Positions 16,732 through 28,595 of a stretch of DNA of 64,000 nt are shown in pieces. How positions within the stretch are numbered: position 1 is the stretch's first letter; the number at the start of each line of letters is the position of its first letter. Under the pieces are notes generated by a model. That model ran no database searches and was not told the origin of the DNA. It saw only the letters and a list, made by a program, of their open reading frames with translations. This DNA comes from Spirodela intermedia (lineage: Eukaryota > Streptophyta > Magnoliopsida > Alismatales > Araceae), in NCBI GenBank assembly GCA_902729315.2, contig LR746275.1, forward strand, positions 2,884,501 to 2,948,500, read 5' to 3'. Position numbers and translations under genes: made by a program.

Positions 16732-18244
16732 ATGAAGAGAATGGTTTCTAGAAAATCCCATTCCTGGTGGTGGGACGGCCACATCAATCCAAAGAACTCT
16801 AAGTGGATGGTGGAAAATCTTGAAGGTGAAGTGTCCAAGACTGTTCCTTCTCTTCTGTGATAGTCTTGACACAGAAGCCATCTCTTCAAATGCACAGAGT
16901 TTTTTTCAACTCGGCTCATGATTCACTTCAGCATCAGAGTAATTCTTAGTCTCGTGAATATTATTATCTCAAAGACCAATATTTCTTAGTCTTCGTATCA
17001 TTATTCTGTGGGCAGAAATGGACCGCCATGTGAAGGAGATGCTGAAGCTGATAGAAGAGGAAGGAGATTCTTTTGCCAAGAAGGCGGAGATGTTCTACCA
17101 GAGACGACCAGAGCTCGTCTCCCACGTGGAGGACCTCTACCGCATGTACCGTGCTCTTGCCGAACGGTATGACCACCTCACTGGAGAACTGCGGAAGAAC
17201 ATTCCATCCCGCCTCCAGTCTCTGGGATCCGCCGGCAGCTCGGATACTGGGTCGGAGCCGCCGTCCCCATCTCGGTCTCCTCTGGAGGAAACCCCGGACC
17301 AGACGTTTCCTCAAGCCCACATCAACTCAAGAACAGGCGGGCTCAATCTCTTTCTTGGATCAGGTGGCGAGTCTGATTCCATCAAGAATATTAGGAGCCC
17401 AACATCTTCTTCGTCAGAATCAGGGTCTTACTCAGAGAGCGAGGACGCCGCCCAAGAAACAGATGCTGAAGATCGCTTGTCTCAGAGGATAGCCGAGCTG
17501 GAGGCCAAGCTGCTGCACTCGGAGGAGAAGCTCAGGAGCAGCCATGGTCCTCTTCTTTTCAGGGTTTCCGAGCTGGAGACCGAGCTTGCTGCTGCAAATG
17601 AGGAGCTTCAGTCCGCAAGAGAGACGATCCGGCAGCTGCAGCAGCGAACCAGCCTGGAAATAGAAAAGAACTCAGCTTTGGAGGCTGCCCATTCTGCAAC
17701 TGTGGAGCAGCTGAATTCTGTGGCCTCAACCCGCGACCAGACCCTTCGAGCTTTGGAGATGGAGATCGCCGTTCTGCGGGAACAATCCTCCCAGGAGAAA
17801 GCTCGTCTGGAAGCCGCCATTGCAGGCCAGGAAATGTCCATGGAGGAGCTCCGAGCATCTGTGGAGGGATTTACCCGCGAGAGGTCTCTGCTCGAATCCA
17901 AGATCAGGGAACGAGACCAGGCCATTGAAGAGTCAAGTGCCTCCATGGCGAGCTTGTCCGAGGCGCTTGCGTCTCTGAGGGTGAAGCTTTCTTCGTCGGA
18001 GGAAGAAGGGAGAAAGCGGCTCGAGGAGGAAGCAGGGAGGGCGGCGCAGGGGCTGCTGGAGCGAGTCGAAGTGCTTGAGCGGGAGGTGGAGAACCAGAGG
18101 GCCATGATATCCGATGGGGCCGAGAAGAAGAGGGAGGCAATTCGGCAGCTCTGCTTCTCCCTCGAGCACTACCGAGATGGCTACAACGAGCTCCGCCAGG
18201 CCCTGCTGGATTATCGCCGCCCACCGTCCCTGCTATCCTCCTGA
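16732..18244 (+). CDS. NETWORKED-4-like actin-binding protein (NAB domain plus coiled coil)
   Basis: Two exons, 16732-16825 and 17016-18244, give 440 aa. The split codon at the junction completes NLEEMDRHV. Residues ~8-90 form the NET actin-binding (NAB/KIP1-like) domain: SHSWWWDGHINPKNSKWM, EMLKLIEEEGDSFAKKAEMF and RRPELVSHVEDLYRMYRALA. A Ser-rich linker (~100-145) follows, then a long Glu/Leu/Arg-rich coiled coil (~150-395). The C-terminus KKREAIRQLCFSLEHYRDGY matches the IRQ box of NET3/NET4 proteins. Family members link actin filaments to membranes; Arabidopsis NET4A is on the tonoplast. A small N-terminal exon carrying the WWWD part is the usual gene structure. The stop codon is followed at once by a CT microsatellite. 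Subgroup 4 is favoured over 3 by length and C-terminus. Confidence 0.92.
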
Positions 18245-18645
18245 GCTCTCTCTCTCTCTCTCTCTCTCTCTCTACAGGCGGGGATTTTCTTTCTTCTGTT
18301 GCTTCTCTTGTCTCTGTGGAGCGGATGCTGTGCGGCAGCGAAGGCTGGCTGTGGGTATGAACGCTTGCTTGTCTTTAGTTTGCCGGTGGATTGTCTCCCA
18401 GTTTTTATCTTGTTCTTGGTTTTTCTCGGGGAGAGAGGGGCAAGGCTAAGAAATGAGAGAGAAGCAAAGCTGGAAGTCAACTCTCTCTCTCTCTCTCTAC
18501 AGGCGAAGGCTGCCTGTGGGTATGAATGCGTTCTTGTCTTTAGTTTGCCTGTGGATTATCTCTCTTGTCTTGCAGGGAGAGGGGAAGTAAAAGCTGAGCG
18601 ATGAGAGAGAAGTAAAGCTGGAAGTCAACTCACGCTGTGGGGGAG
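18245..18645. repeat. CT tracts and a ~150-165-bp tandem duplication in the NET4-like 3' region
   Basis: A CT tract at 18246-18273 ends in TACAGGCGG. About 230 bp on, a second CT tract at 18480-18498 ends in TACAGGCGA. The following sequences are related: GGCTG(G/C)CTGTGGGTATGAA at about 18343 and 18508, CTTGTCTTTAGTTTGCC at about 18369 and 18534, and AAGCTGGAAGTCAACTC at about 18466 and 18616. The offset falls from 165 to ~150 bp, so indels have accumulated. A third CT-rich run lies at 18661-18702. Confidence 0.85.
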
Positions 18646-18660
18646 CTGGTAGGTCACTAG

Positions 18661-18703
<43 letters not shown>

Positions 18704-20070
18704 GCTCTGGGATATCGACCAATCTAATGGGATGGGAATATGGGGGAGAAATTTAACGCATATGATGAGGGAGCTAGAGGAGTTCACGTTTCATTGATTG
18801 GGCGAGCGTTAGGTGATCTGATTTCGCTTCGTTTATTGTCTTCTATATTAAACTAACCACCTGAACCAATCTCGAGAAAAAAAAGATGACAATCCATTCT
18901 ATTGGTTCTTAGCCCGTCGGTCAGCTGTTTGTGGTTCTTAGCCCGTTGTTCTGGGTCCTACGCAGGGGGAGAGAAGTCAACTCAGGTGATACGAGAGAGA
19001 GAGAGAGAGAGAAATCGATTGAATGTACTTGGTTGACGATTAAAAGTCTTCGCATTAGTCTGGGTTTTTCCAAATGAGAAAGGTCAAAGGAGTAAAGTGC
19101 ATAAAAGTCAACGCACAAGATGAGGGAGAAGATCTTCTTCCTCTTGGTTCATCGTCTTACCCTGTTGTTATGGGTTTTTTTTGGGATGGACAAGCTCAAT
19201 CCATCCAACAAGAAATGGGAAGCGTGGGTGGGAGTCAACTCGGATAATGAGGGAGGAAAGAGAGCGAGAGACAGAGAAAATCGACTCACAGTTGCTTCAT
19301 TGACCAGCAAGAACATCGCCTCGGTTTTTTTTCAGAGAGAGAAAGAGGGCAAAGCGTGGGGGGAGGGAAAGAAAAGTCGTGCAACGATGGCAGAGTCAAC
19401 TCATACCACGGGCGAAACGCCGCTGGCCGCGCCGCCGGGCCAACGCCTTGTAATGAACGTGTTGACTACGTCTTCATCTCTCTGTCCCTATAAACCTTTC
19501 TCTAGGGTTTGACTTGCACAAAAACACAGGCTGATCACCCCGGGTAAGTACGGGGCCCCACGCGTCTGTGGCCCCCACCTTGGACATGCCACCACATTCC
19601 CCACCTACCATAGGGTTTTATGCCGTGTCCATCGGATGACTTCCAGCCAATGGAAGGGCGCCACGTCATCTACGTGGTGCCTACATTCACGTCCGTCGCA
19701 TGTTGGCACCGTACGGCGTCTAACCGGCCACGGTTTGACTTTTGTATAGACGACCAAAAGGAGAAGAAGAAGAAGCAGAAGAAGAAGAAGAAGACGAGTA
19801 GAAGGCAGGGGGGGAAGGTCCGCTAAAACCTTCCGATCGGGGACGTCGAAGCATCTCCTCCAACGCTGTGCCGTATGGAACAGCATAATTTTGGCTCGAC
19901 CGTCTACCTTGGAGATTCTCACTAGACCTCTCTCGCTCGTTAAATGTTGGGGTAGTTCGTCCGAGAACGGCAGCGATCGGAGGGAAGATCTGGTGTTTGG
20001 TTCAGATCGATGCGCTTCTGAACTTTCAGTTCCTGGTCCGTCCTAGATATTTCGGCAGAGTTGACGGGAT
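18470..20070. promoter_or_regulatory. Cluster of W-box cores (TTGAC/GTCAA) upstream of the EDR4-like gene
   Basis: TTGAC or its complement occurs at about 18476, 18624, 18976, 19033, 19083, 19107, 19234, 19300, 19395, 19462, 19509, 19735 and 20061: thirteen in 1.6 kb, against about three expected by chance. Several share the longer form AGTCAACTC, partly because the underlying sequence is duplicated. W-boxes bind WRKY factors, and the downstream gene belongs to a disease-resistance family. Function is inferred. The rest of 18645-20688 is GA/CT-rich intergenic and leader sequence; the 19120-19512 frame looks spurious. Confidence 0.45.
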
Positions 20071-20688
20071 TCAGCCAAATTAGTTGTGAGATTTTCCCCT
20101 TACTTTGTCGTTCTCCGCGTTCTGTTTTCCTTGGTTTTTCTCGATGGAGTTCCCTCTCGGTTTCGATTTAGCGGTTCTCGTCTGTTCTTCCTTTGGTGAT
20201 GGATTTCTCCGCGAGTTTTGTGGTATAACATGAATCTCTAATGGAGGGAGCGGTATTTTGCGTGTATCTTTGCTTATCCTCAGATGGTGGTGTACAATCG
20301 GCTGGGTCGTTTCCTCTGGTTTTTCCCAATCTCACCGCCGTCTTCGATTCCAATCTTGCAATTCGTGGTTGATTCTGATACCCGACGTCTCTCTACGATC
20401 ATTGATTCCCACCAACTCCGCGCAAACGATTTCATCCATTCATGGCCGATTTCGCCTTCTAAACGCCTCGAGATCTCTGCTGGTGCTTAGTCTTCTCTGA
20501 CTCTGGATCCTCCTGTTCGCAGGAACCTTCCTGTAACAGGCGAAGTTGAAAAACCAGTCGCAGCGATGGAGTTCGAGATTCTTCTTCCTCCGCAGTGCTG
20601 GTAACTCGCATTCCCCGCGATCGGAAGAAGCTTCAGGAGGGAGCCCTGCGGGCATCTGTAGGTCGCCTTCTTCATCTCAGAGGGAGCC

Positions 20689-20807
20689 ATGGCGGGACAA
20701 AACCCTTCTGTGCGATTCGCCCGATGCCCTAATTGCCGTCGTCTCCTCACCGAGTGCAGCGACGTCCCCGTCTACAAATGTGGCGCCTGCGGAACTGTTC
20801 TTCGAGG

Positions 20808-20872
<65 letters not shown>

Positions 20873-22121
20873 GTTGGCAACGCGAATTGCAGCGAGAAAT
20901 TGGCCGGCGACGGAGGGAAACCGCTCTCCGGAGGTTCTGGGGGGTAACCCGGAGATCTCAGAAGATCCGGCGAATGGAGGAAACCCTTCCTCGATCTCCG
21001 AGGACGGAGAGTCCTCGGAAGGTAAAGGCACGGGGGGCTCGACCGGAGACGGCCCCACTTCCTCCCCCTCGGGCTCTGCAGCGGCGGCGGCAGCCCTATA
21101 TGGCGGCGGAGCGGAGTCTAGCTCCAACGACGGCAGTCTCTCCCCCTGCGACGACTTCTCCGGCAAGCGCGACAAGTACCACCGCCTGTCGAGGAGGACC
21201 TTCAGGAACAAAAAGGGCGGCGGCGCAGAGCCCGCCGCCGCGAAGGGGGAAGACCCCACCAGCGCCATCGTGAACCCCCCCAAATCTTCTTCAAGAAGTT
21301 CTCCCCAGGATTCCCGGAACTTCGACTATGGGCAGAGCAGCATATCGGAGGATGATCGACGATCTCCCTCCCAGTCTAGTGACTCGACGTTCTGCGGTAG
21401 GCTGGGGGCCCTCCGACTGGAAAACGACGATCTTCACAGTGCCTTCGCCGGAGGCCGGAGAGATGACCGGAGCTTCCCCGTCGGAGGCCACCGAGCCTTC
21501 CCATCTTCCTTCGAGCCGGAGAGACCGGCGGCGCCGCCCCATTTCCACCGCGACCTTCCCCGGAGCGGCTACGGCGCCGCCGCATGGCAGCGATCCTCGG
21601 GGGACGCGAGCTCCTGGAGCGGCATGTCTCACGGCAGCGACACCAGCGGTCTCCATCGTCAACCCTCGGAGAGACGGCCGGTGGGGCCTAAGCGCCGCCA
21701 CTGCCGGCCTGTGGCCGGCGGCGCCCCCTTCGTCGTCTGCAGCGGCTGCGACGAGCTGCTCCAGCTCCCGGTGGACTTCCTCCTCGCCCCCGGCCGCCGC
21801 CAGCTTCGTTGCGGATCCTGCTCTGAGGTACTCGCCTTCTGGTCTCGCGCCGGCGGCCACCTCCTGCCCGCCCCATCGGAGCCTCCCCAGAAGTCCGGCG
21901 CCACCACCACCAGCAACTTCTCCAACGGCGGCGAACCAGAGCCCACCGGCTCACCGTGGCGGCGGAGGGAGGGGGACACCCTCCATGGCCTGACGATGGG
22001 CTACAACCCGAATGGCGGCGTGGACGACGAGCTTCGAGGAGGAGGATCCTACGGCTACGGGAGGAGCATCCCAAGAGCCAGGATGGATGGGCTCCCCCAT
22101 CCGGGGGCGGCCGCAAGGTGA
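20689..22121 (+). CDS. EDR4-like zinc-ribbon protein (DUF3133 / probable zinc-ribbon family)
   Basis: Two exons, 20689-20806 and 20893-22121, give 448 aa. Exon 1 encodes the family N-terminal ribbon RFARCPNCRRLLTECSDVPV followed by YKCGACGTVLR, with CPNC and CGAC as metal ligands. The junction codon restores RARNW, matching the R-A-K-N seen in relatives. The middle (~45-300) is low-complexity, rich in Ser/Gly/Pro/Asp and probably disordered. A second ribbon (~306-352) reads CRPVAGGAPFVVCSGC, LLQLPVDFL and LRCGSCSEVLAF. Arabidopsis EDR4 restrains salicylate-dependent defence and helps relocate EDR1; this gene is shorter than EDR4 as I recall it. The 86-bp intron is mostly a CT microsatellite. 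Retaining it would keep the frame open through SLSLSL but put exon 2 out of frame. GC-rich coding sequence. Confidence 0.87.
20813..20865 (+). repeat. (CT)26 microsatellite filling most of the EDR4-like intron
   Basis: The 86-bp intron (20807-20892) starts GTCTCCC, runs through about 26 CT units, and ends GCGAATTGCAG. The repeat therefore begins within six bases of the 5' splice site. Confidence 0.9.
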
Positions 22122-22344
22122 GGCCAGCCGGGATTTCTCTCTCCTCCACCTTCAGACTGAGAAATGAAATATATATTTAGTTTCATATATAAATAGGTAT
22201 TTTATTTTTAATTTTTTGTGCCTTGAAAGCGCATGGAACTGTTTGTTTTGTCCCCGATAATTAAAAGCTCAGCTCAAATTTTCAGATTTCATTAAAAAGA
22301 AAAAGCTTGGCCAAATCCCACGTTGCATCTTCACCTGTGCTTAT

Positions 22345-22390
<46 letters not shown>

Positions 22391-23346
22391 ATGTCGTACT
22401 AATCCTACTATCCCGGTTAAATACGTCAATAAATCTGAATATCTGCACGATAATCAGGATGACTTGGATTATTGCATGATATCGGCACCTCTCTCTCTCT
22501 CTCTCTCTAGAAGATACAACATAGTTCTACACATGTCGATTTATTGCTGACTCGGGTCCACGGAACTGACGGTGCAGAGCGTCACAGAGAAGTTACAAAC
22601 ACTAAATCGGCAGCTCGATGCAGCCGACGGCGCAGGTCTGCGTTGACGGACTGGCCGGACTCCCACCTTCGACTCCCCCACCGAGTGCTCGCCCTGCAGC
22701 AGCACCACGTCAGTCATTCAATTCCTGTGGGACCCACGTTTTTCATCACCAAAGTAAGACTACTGACCGGTCACCATGGCCGGGCAATTCTGGGATCGCC
22801 CCTTCCATGATTAACACAAAGTTCAAGTCAACAAGCCTACAGTTACAGGGCACATCACCGAGCAATGCTAGATCCTCGGTCAACATGATACAGCAACTCA
22901 TGGGTCAACCTCTCTAGTCAACATCTATCTGCCACATCATGAACATGACTGAGTGATGCATGGCAGGGCCCAGATATTCGGCCAACATGGTCGAGCAATC
23001 CATGGGTCAACCCCATACCTTTTCGGGAAACAGCTACACCCCCAATATTCTGGGCTCTGACAAACATGTTCTTAGCTAAATCAAGAATATATGAATGATA
23101 AACAAGCAATCTACCAAAAAAAAATCAACGCAACGATGAATTATCTGAAGGAACACCCCCAATAAGTGCAGCTGTACAGCCTGAAACGCAGCTGAACTGC
23201 AACAGAAGATTTGTTCTAGGATGGTGCATGGAGATGATATCACGATCGGCTTCGGAGAGTAAGAATCCGGGGACTTACCGGGGTGGGTGGAGGTCGTGTT
23301 GCTGGAGATATGTGTGATCCGCCAGAGAGGGGGGATGGTGAGCGCG
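22122..23346. other. Convergent intergenic region between EDR4-like and GOST genes
   Basis: This is the tail-to-tail interval of the two genes. It holds a GA tract at 22347-22386, a CT tract at 22491-22509, and a degenerate direct repeat: GGTCAACATGATACAGCAAC...CATGGGTCAACC near 22879-22912 and GGCCAACATGGTCGAGCAAT...CATGGGTCAACC near 22980-23013, about 101 bp apart. GTCAA motifs are frequent. The 22544-22917 frames lack recognisable protein motifs. The 3' UTR of the GOST gene probably covers the right third. Confidence 0.6.
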
Positions 23347-23599
23347 CTACTGTCTCTTGTCCTCCTCGAGGTCCTCTCCGATTCCAAAAGGGTGATCTAC
23401 AGAGCTGCCAGCCTTCTTCTCCTTCCTTTCCAGCTTGATCACGGAGTCTCCTAATATCTTTGCGCCGCTGCTCGTGAGCGAAACTGCTTCTTCGTCAATG
23501 TCGTCCCCTGCCTCCTCTGAATACGCGTATCTGCAACCACGGTCATTGGGGGGTTAAACCATGAAAGGCCCGCTATGAGATAGATAGATAGATAGAGAG

Positions 23600-23647
<48 letters not shown>

Positions 23648-26600
23648 CGTTGAGTATGAACAAAGCTGCTACCCGGATTAATGGTTAGGAGAGAGGAAAA
23701 GAAGAAGGATGAGGATAGAAGACACCTGGTTGGATTACGGGAGGGCCCCCAGAGAATACCGATCACTCCAAGGAGCACATAGGAGAGCACGTTCCAGAAG
23801 GCAGGGATGATCCAAGCTCTTTGCCATAACTCACTCAACGGATCAGTAGCGTTAAAATATAACTGCAAACCATGAAACTCAGAAGCCTGAGCGATACAAT
23901 GACCGCGACAGAAACAAATCAACCATGCAAAGTAATACCATAAACATGTGGATCACTTGTCAATAAAGGAAAATTTTATCAGGAACACATAACTTCCCAG
24001 AATCAGAAGATATTCTCCAGTTCACAATTCCTTATTTGAAATCAGAAGATTAGTTCTCCTGTGGCAAACTACAAGGATCACACAAAATCATTCATTCTGA
24101 ATCATATATGAGTTAAATATATTTTCCATCATGATAAGCTCACAATCTTGCTGACTTTGTAAATTGCTGCCCGGTTCCTCGTTAATTTAGCGAGCAGGTA
24201 AACGGACTTCCAATCAAGAAAGCTTCTTTTCTATTTTAGCACCACCTCAAGAACCGTCAGGTTGAAATCTGAGGTTTTAGGATAGATGATACTGCATAAG
24301 AAAGAACAGGAGCATATGGTGGAATCGCAAAACAAGAGACACCCACCTCGTAGCCAATCCAAGAGACCGAGATGAGCGCAGATATTGCAAGGGCATTGGT
24401 ATATCTCCTATACAGCTCCAGTTTGGCTAAACTTTTGCGTATCTGGGGAAAAAATCAATCAACTAATAAAAGATGCACTTAAAACACGTAAATCAAGAAT
24501 TTTTGAACAGAGAAGACATTTCATATGAATATTAAAGTCAACTTTCTGACATAATTACGATCACTTAGTTCCGTTTCGATAATGATGAGTGAAAAATCAA
24601 TAGCCAATTCCCGTTCCGTTGGCAAAGTTATGGCATGCCTTTATTTCTCGAGTCATGGTAAAGTTAGACCTACCAACCAAAAAATCTATGCATCACAGCA
24701 TTGATAGCTTTAAATAGCACGCCTTAGTGTGGGACCCTCAATCAGTCTTAAGTCAATATCAACAATTTAGTGCAAAGTCTAGCTCTCTACACATGTCATA
24801 ACTGCCGTGAGATGTATCCAACGGTGAAACTCAGAACCTTGAACTATATAATTGACAAAATTTCGTTACTCAGTAGCATTTATAAAATATTCATTCATTA
24901 CACGTAGGAGCCTAAAACGGTAGGATTTGCTACGCTTATGTGAAGGCTGAGGTTCGAATAACAACGAATTGGAAAAAACCGTATATTCTTCTTTGGTCAC
25001 TAAGGCTCGTCGCCAATCGTTTGGTTCTTGCAGTTTTACAAATTTTTCAAGATTAGTCTTCAGAAAATTTGCAGAATATTTCTACTATGCATGATTAGTA
25101 GTCATTACCTCCAAACTGGTTACGACATAAGCCTATAGAGGCATCATTTAGATGAAACCAAACATATTACAAGAAGATGGGCTATAGAAAGGAAATCTAA
25201 TCATTAATATGTCAATTTATTGGAGTAAATCTATGCACAGATTTTTCTCAAAACATGATCCAGCAGAAAAATTGATGAAAACAGATATCCTTACTTGATA
25301 TGAAAACAGAAATTTACCTGGAGTTTTTCCAGAGTTTTTGACAATGATGAGAAAATCCATACAATGAAACATGCGTCCAAGATAGCAACTGGTAGGACGA
25401 GAAATAATCTTGCTTTTCCAGAAAAATCGTTGATATTTCCCAAATTCTCCACAAGCTCAAGAGCTTCCGAAGCCACAAAATATATCACCCCAAGAGAAAC
25501 AACTTTGGTGGTCAGACCGCCTAATGTTGGCCTCAAAACACCGTAGCCCATTGAGACCACCAGAAGAAGGAGGCGGGACACTGTTTTTTTCACAGCAGTG
25601 AATGTCACAGCCCACAGTGTAATGGTCATAGGTCTGACACCAGTTGCATTAAAATTCGCATATTCAAAGTACCAGAAAGCCATCTCACACATCCCCAAGC
25701 CAATCACTACCGTAATGTGATAGTGCAGTTGTAATATATCTTTCCAAAATTGCACAAACCTCATGAACCAAACTAAACCAAGCACAAGATATGCCAGCGA
25801 CATCAAACCATAGAAAGTCATTAATGGCTGCATCTTTCCAGGCAGATATCCTCTGGGATTTCTCCAAACAGTTCTACCAGTAATTGTTGTACCTTTAAGT
25901 TGTGGGTCACAAAACATAAAATATAGATAGTACATACCAGTTTTGTTTATCTCAACAGATTCAGCTACCATGGTAGCTTCTTCAGCTTGGCCATCAAAAA
26001 AGGTCTGAATACGTTTCGGCCAACCAGGGTTTTCTTCATTTGAACGGATGATCACCTCCCCTATGTTACACTTTGTATCCAAATCAGGACTACAGCAAAT
26101 AGCATCAGAATTTAAATGAGAGCCACCGATCTTATCCCTGTCGCGAATTTCAACCATAATAGCCTCCACTAATCCACTTCTTCGCTGCATGGCATGATGC
26201 TTCATAGCTGACTCTTTGGGCCTTCGAAATTTCACCGATTCAAATCTAGCATAGCATGTCTAGGATCAATCAGGAACATGAATTTAAGGGCACAAATCGA
26301 ACAAAAAAAAAAGATACGAATCGAAATAATAAGAACATTTCTGAGATCTCTTCAATGAACATTATATCCTAATGACATCACGGTAGCCATTAATTTTATA
26401 ATTTTACATGAAAAAACGAATGATGCATTTGCATATCCAAAATGAAGTCTAGACTTCGACACTACAGACATTGGTCGAAATGTCTCGCTTTTGCGATTGC
26501 GAGTGGAATCAGATCTGACCCCTGCATCGGCTGACTTTATCCATTCTTGTTAGGCACCGGATCAGGCAGGAAATAAGGAATCATAAACAGGTTTATTTTA

Positions 26601-27655
26601 CTTGTTATGGTTTTCACAGTATCTGGACCAGCTCTGTTAATTGAATTTTATCGGTAAGGTTTTTTACAAAAGTATTTTTGGTTTAAACATAGATGCCAGC
26701 ATAGAGAGGTCAGGCACAATATATTGAACCTGGTTTGATTGTGACACGAGCTAGCTTCACCCAAATATTGACCCACATTTAGAATCGGCCATCAATAGAA
26801 GCTCAATTTCTTCCTCTTATCTCCGAGGTTCTTAAATTGCATGGCATTAGATAATGGAACAAAGGCTTTTGGTGACCGAAGGATGATCAATTGATAGTTG
26901 AATGGATAGACTAGTTGTCAGTTTGATTATAAAGAAATTTCCAACATTTAATGGTTTTTCGGAGATCCCATGAGTAATCTTTTATCCAATTCCTCAACAT
27001 GGCACATGGAAGCCATCATTCTTTGACCGAAATGTAAGCTACATGTGTCAATGTAATAGGGGTTTGGTTCATGACTCTAAGGCTCGCTGCTGCATAAATC
27101 TACCAAAAACCTGGTCCCTCATGGGGTTCTATGTGAGACTGATAGGCAAAACCATGGGTAACATTCTAAAAATAGATAAATGATAAGGCTAAACCTTACA
27201 AGCAAGAAGTGTTTCCCGAGACAAACGACTAGTCCACTGCAAAAAATTCCCATTTTTCTATCTTATCCTACTATCGACTCTCAGATCGATTTATTATCGT
27301 AATCTCGTCCCGCTGGTTTTGTCCTTGCGTCAGAAATATAAATAAAAATGACGAGAACACCACGCTTGATCCTAGAAAATCACATCGAAATCGAAGGATA
27401 AAAGGAGGCAAAGACAATCACTAACTTGATGAAGGATTTCCCTTCGTTAGAAACAGTACTCCCCTGGACCTCCGACGCGTACAGACCTTCGCTGCCGCCG
27501 TGGAAGAAGTAGGAATTGGAGCGCGGAGCGAAGGCCTGCTTGGAGTACTCGTGGATCGAAGCCAGGACCGGCATTGCGGAGCTGCATAGCAGCACAAAGC
27601 CTAGGGCAAACCTCAACAAGGCTAGATCCAGACTGAGGAACTCCCGTCGACGCAT
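23347..27655 (-). CDS. GOST / TMEM87-like seven-transmembrane protein (lung 7TM receptor family)
   Basis: Five exons, 27655-27426, 26245-25318, 24442-24347, 23862-23726 and 23530-23347, give 524 aa with all phases closing. Residues ~10-30 form a signal peptide (LALLRFALGFVLLCSSAMPV). The lumenal GOLD-like region follows, with FIKFESVKFRRPKES at the exon 1-2 junction, DAICCSPDLDTKCNIGEVII and INKTGMYYLYFMFCD. After RNPRGYLPGKMQPLMTFYGL come seven hydrophobic segments, the last in exon 4 (AFWNVLSYVLLGVIGILWGP). Other conserved blocks are YFEYANFNATG, SWIGYELYFNATDP and SELWQRAW. The charged C-terminal tail is cytosolic. The best match from memory is the Arabidopsis At1g72480 group, Golgi/secretory membrane proteins related to TMEM87 and once listed as candidate GPCRs. 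Intron 4 (195 bp) carries GATA and GA repeats. Confidence 0.92.
23577..23644. repeat. GATA and (GA)n microsatellites in GOST intron 4
   Basis: GATA units at about 23577-23596 are followed by an interrupted GA run to 23644. On the sense strand of the gene this is a CT tract inside a 195-bp intron. Confidence 0.95.
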
Positions 27656-28595
27656 CTTCGCCTTCTCCGCCCCCCACCCCACCGATTCCACTCCAGCCTT
27701 GAGCCTCTTCCCGTCGCAGAAGACCTAGGAGCTCTTCAACCAGGGAGGGAGGAAGCAATGTGGTCGCCTCCTCGAGTATAATGTGGGCGCAGAGAGCTGC
27801 TCACCTTTCCCACAGATCTTCTATGTCGTCGGCCATGGGCATGCCCTCTTTCGTCTTCCCTTCGTGCGGCGTCCATCGAATAGCTCTCCACGTGGCTTTT
27901 CTTCCGTGCTACGGACGGAGCCTCGTGAAAAACGCTTTGTACGAGGCAGAACAAAGCCATGAGAAGACTTGTCTATGTCATGTGGACCTCATCCGCCGCC
28001 GCCGCCGCCTACAGTATCTAATCTTTTATTAAACTAGATTCTACTGCACAAGACGCAGCGACCTTCTCGATTTCTATTTATATTGGAAAAATTAAATGCT
28101 AAAAAAAATCGTCGTGGTAGATTTGGCCCACTGAAACCATGGGAAATTTTCGAGTATTCGCCCCCCGCCGCCGCCTTTCCGTTGACCCGGTCCAACCTTG
28201 CCGAGGAACAGTCGTCAACGTTTTACTGATAAATAAAAGTCAAACTTTTACCTTTAACTTGATTACGTCTAGCCTGAGAATTTACAACCCGCTTTTTATT
28301 GTCTATTTCATAACGATAATTGGTGACTATAATTTCATCTATTTGTTCGTAGAAAAAATCCAAATAAACGGTAAAGGCTAAGTTTTGAAGGAAATAAATC
28401 ATTAATCTCTTGTCTTTCTTTTTCTTAGACTCAAGATAGATCTTTTATTTCTGGATAACATCTTATCCGAAACAAAGTCAACGTCACTTCCCTCGTACCC
28501 GTGCAAAAGCTCGTAGGGTCAAAGGTCCCAGTAGAAGAAGATTCGAGGCTTCATTATCTGAATAATTTGTATAACGTCGGACTTAGTTAAAATCT
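27656..28595 (-). promoter_or_regulatory. Promoter side of the GOST gene and 3' flank of the PPR gene
   Basis: Both neighbours read leftwards, so this interval contains the GOST 5' UTR and promoter (27656 to about 28000) and the PPR 3' UTR beyond. The sequence near 27660-27760 is GC-rich; beyond 28200 it is AT-rich. The short frames (27760-28032, 28139-28381) have no recognisable motifs. I see no further gene. Confidence 0.5.

Noticed and set aside
16503-16919. 138-aa minus-strand frame
   Set aside because: Antisense over exon 1 of the NET4-like gene and its flank; no motif.
19120-19512. 130-aa plus-strand frame
   Set aside because: Lies in repeat-derived GA-rich intergenic sequence with degenerate AGTCAACTC units; no domain.
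21291-21993. Long frames on both strands across the EDR4-like exon 2
   Set aside because: High GC and few stop codons produce shadows; only the frame joining the two zinc ribbons carries family motifs.
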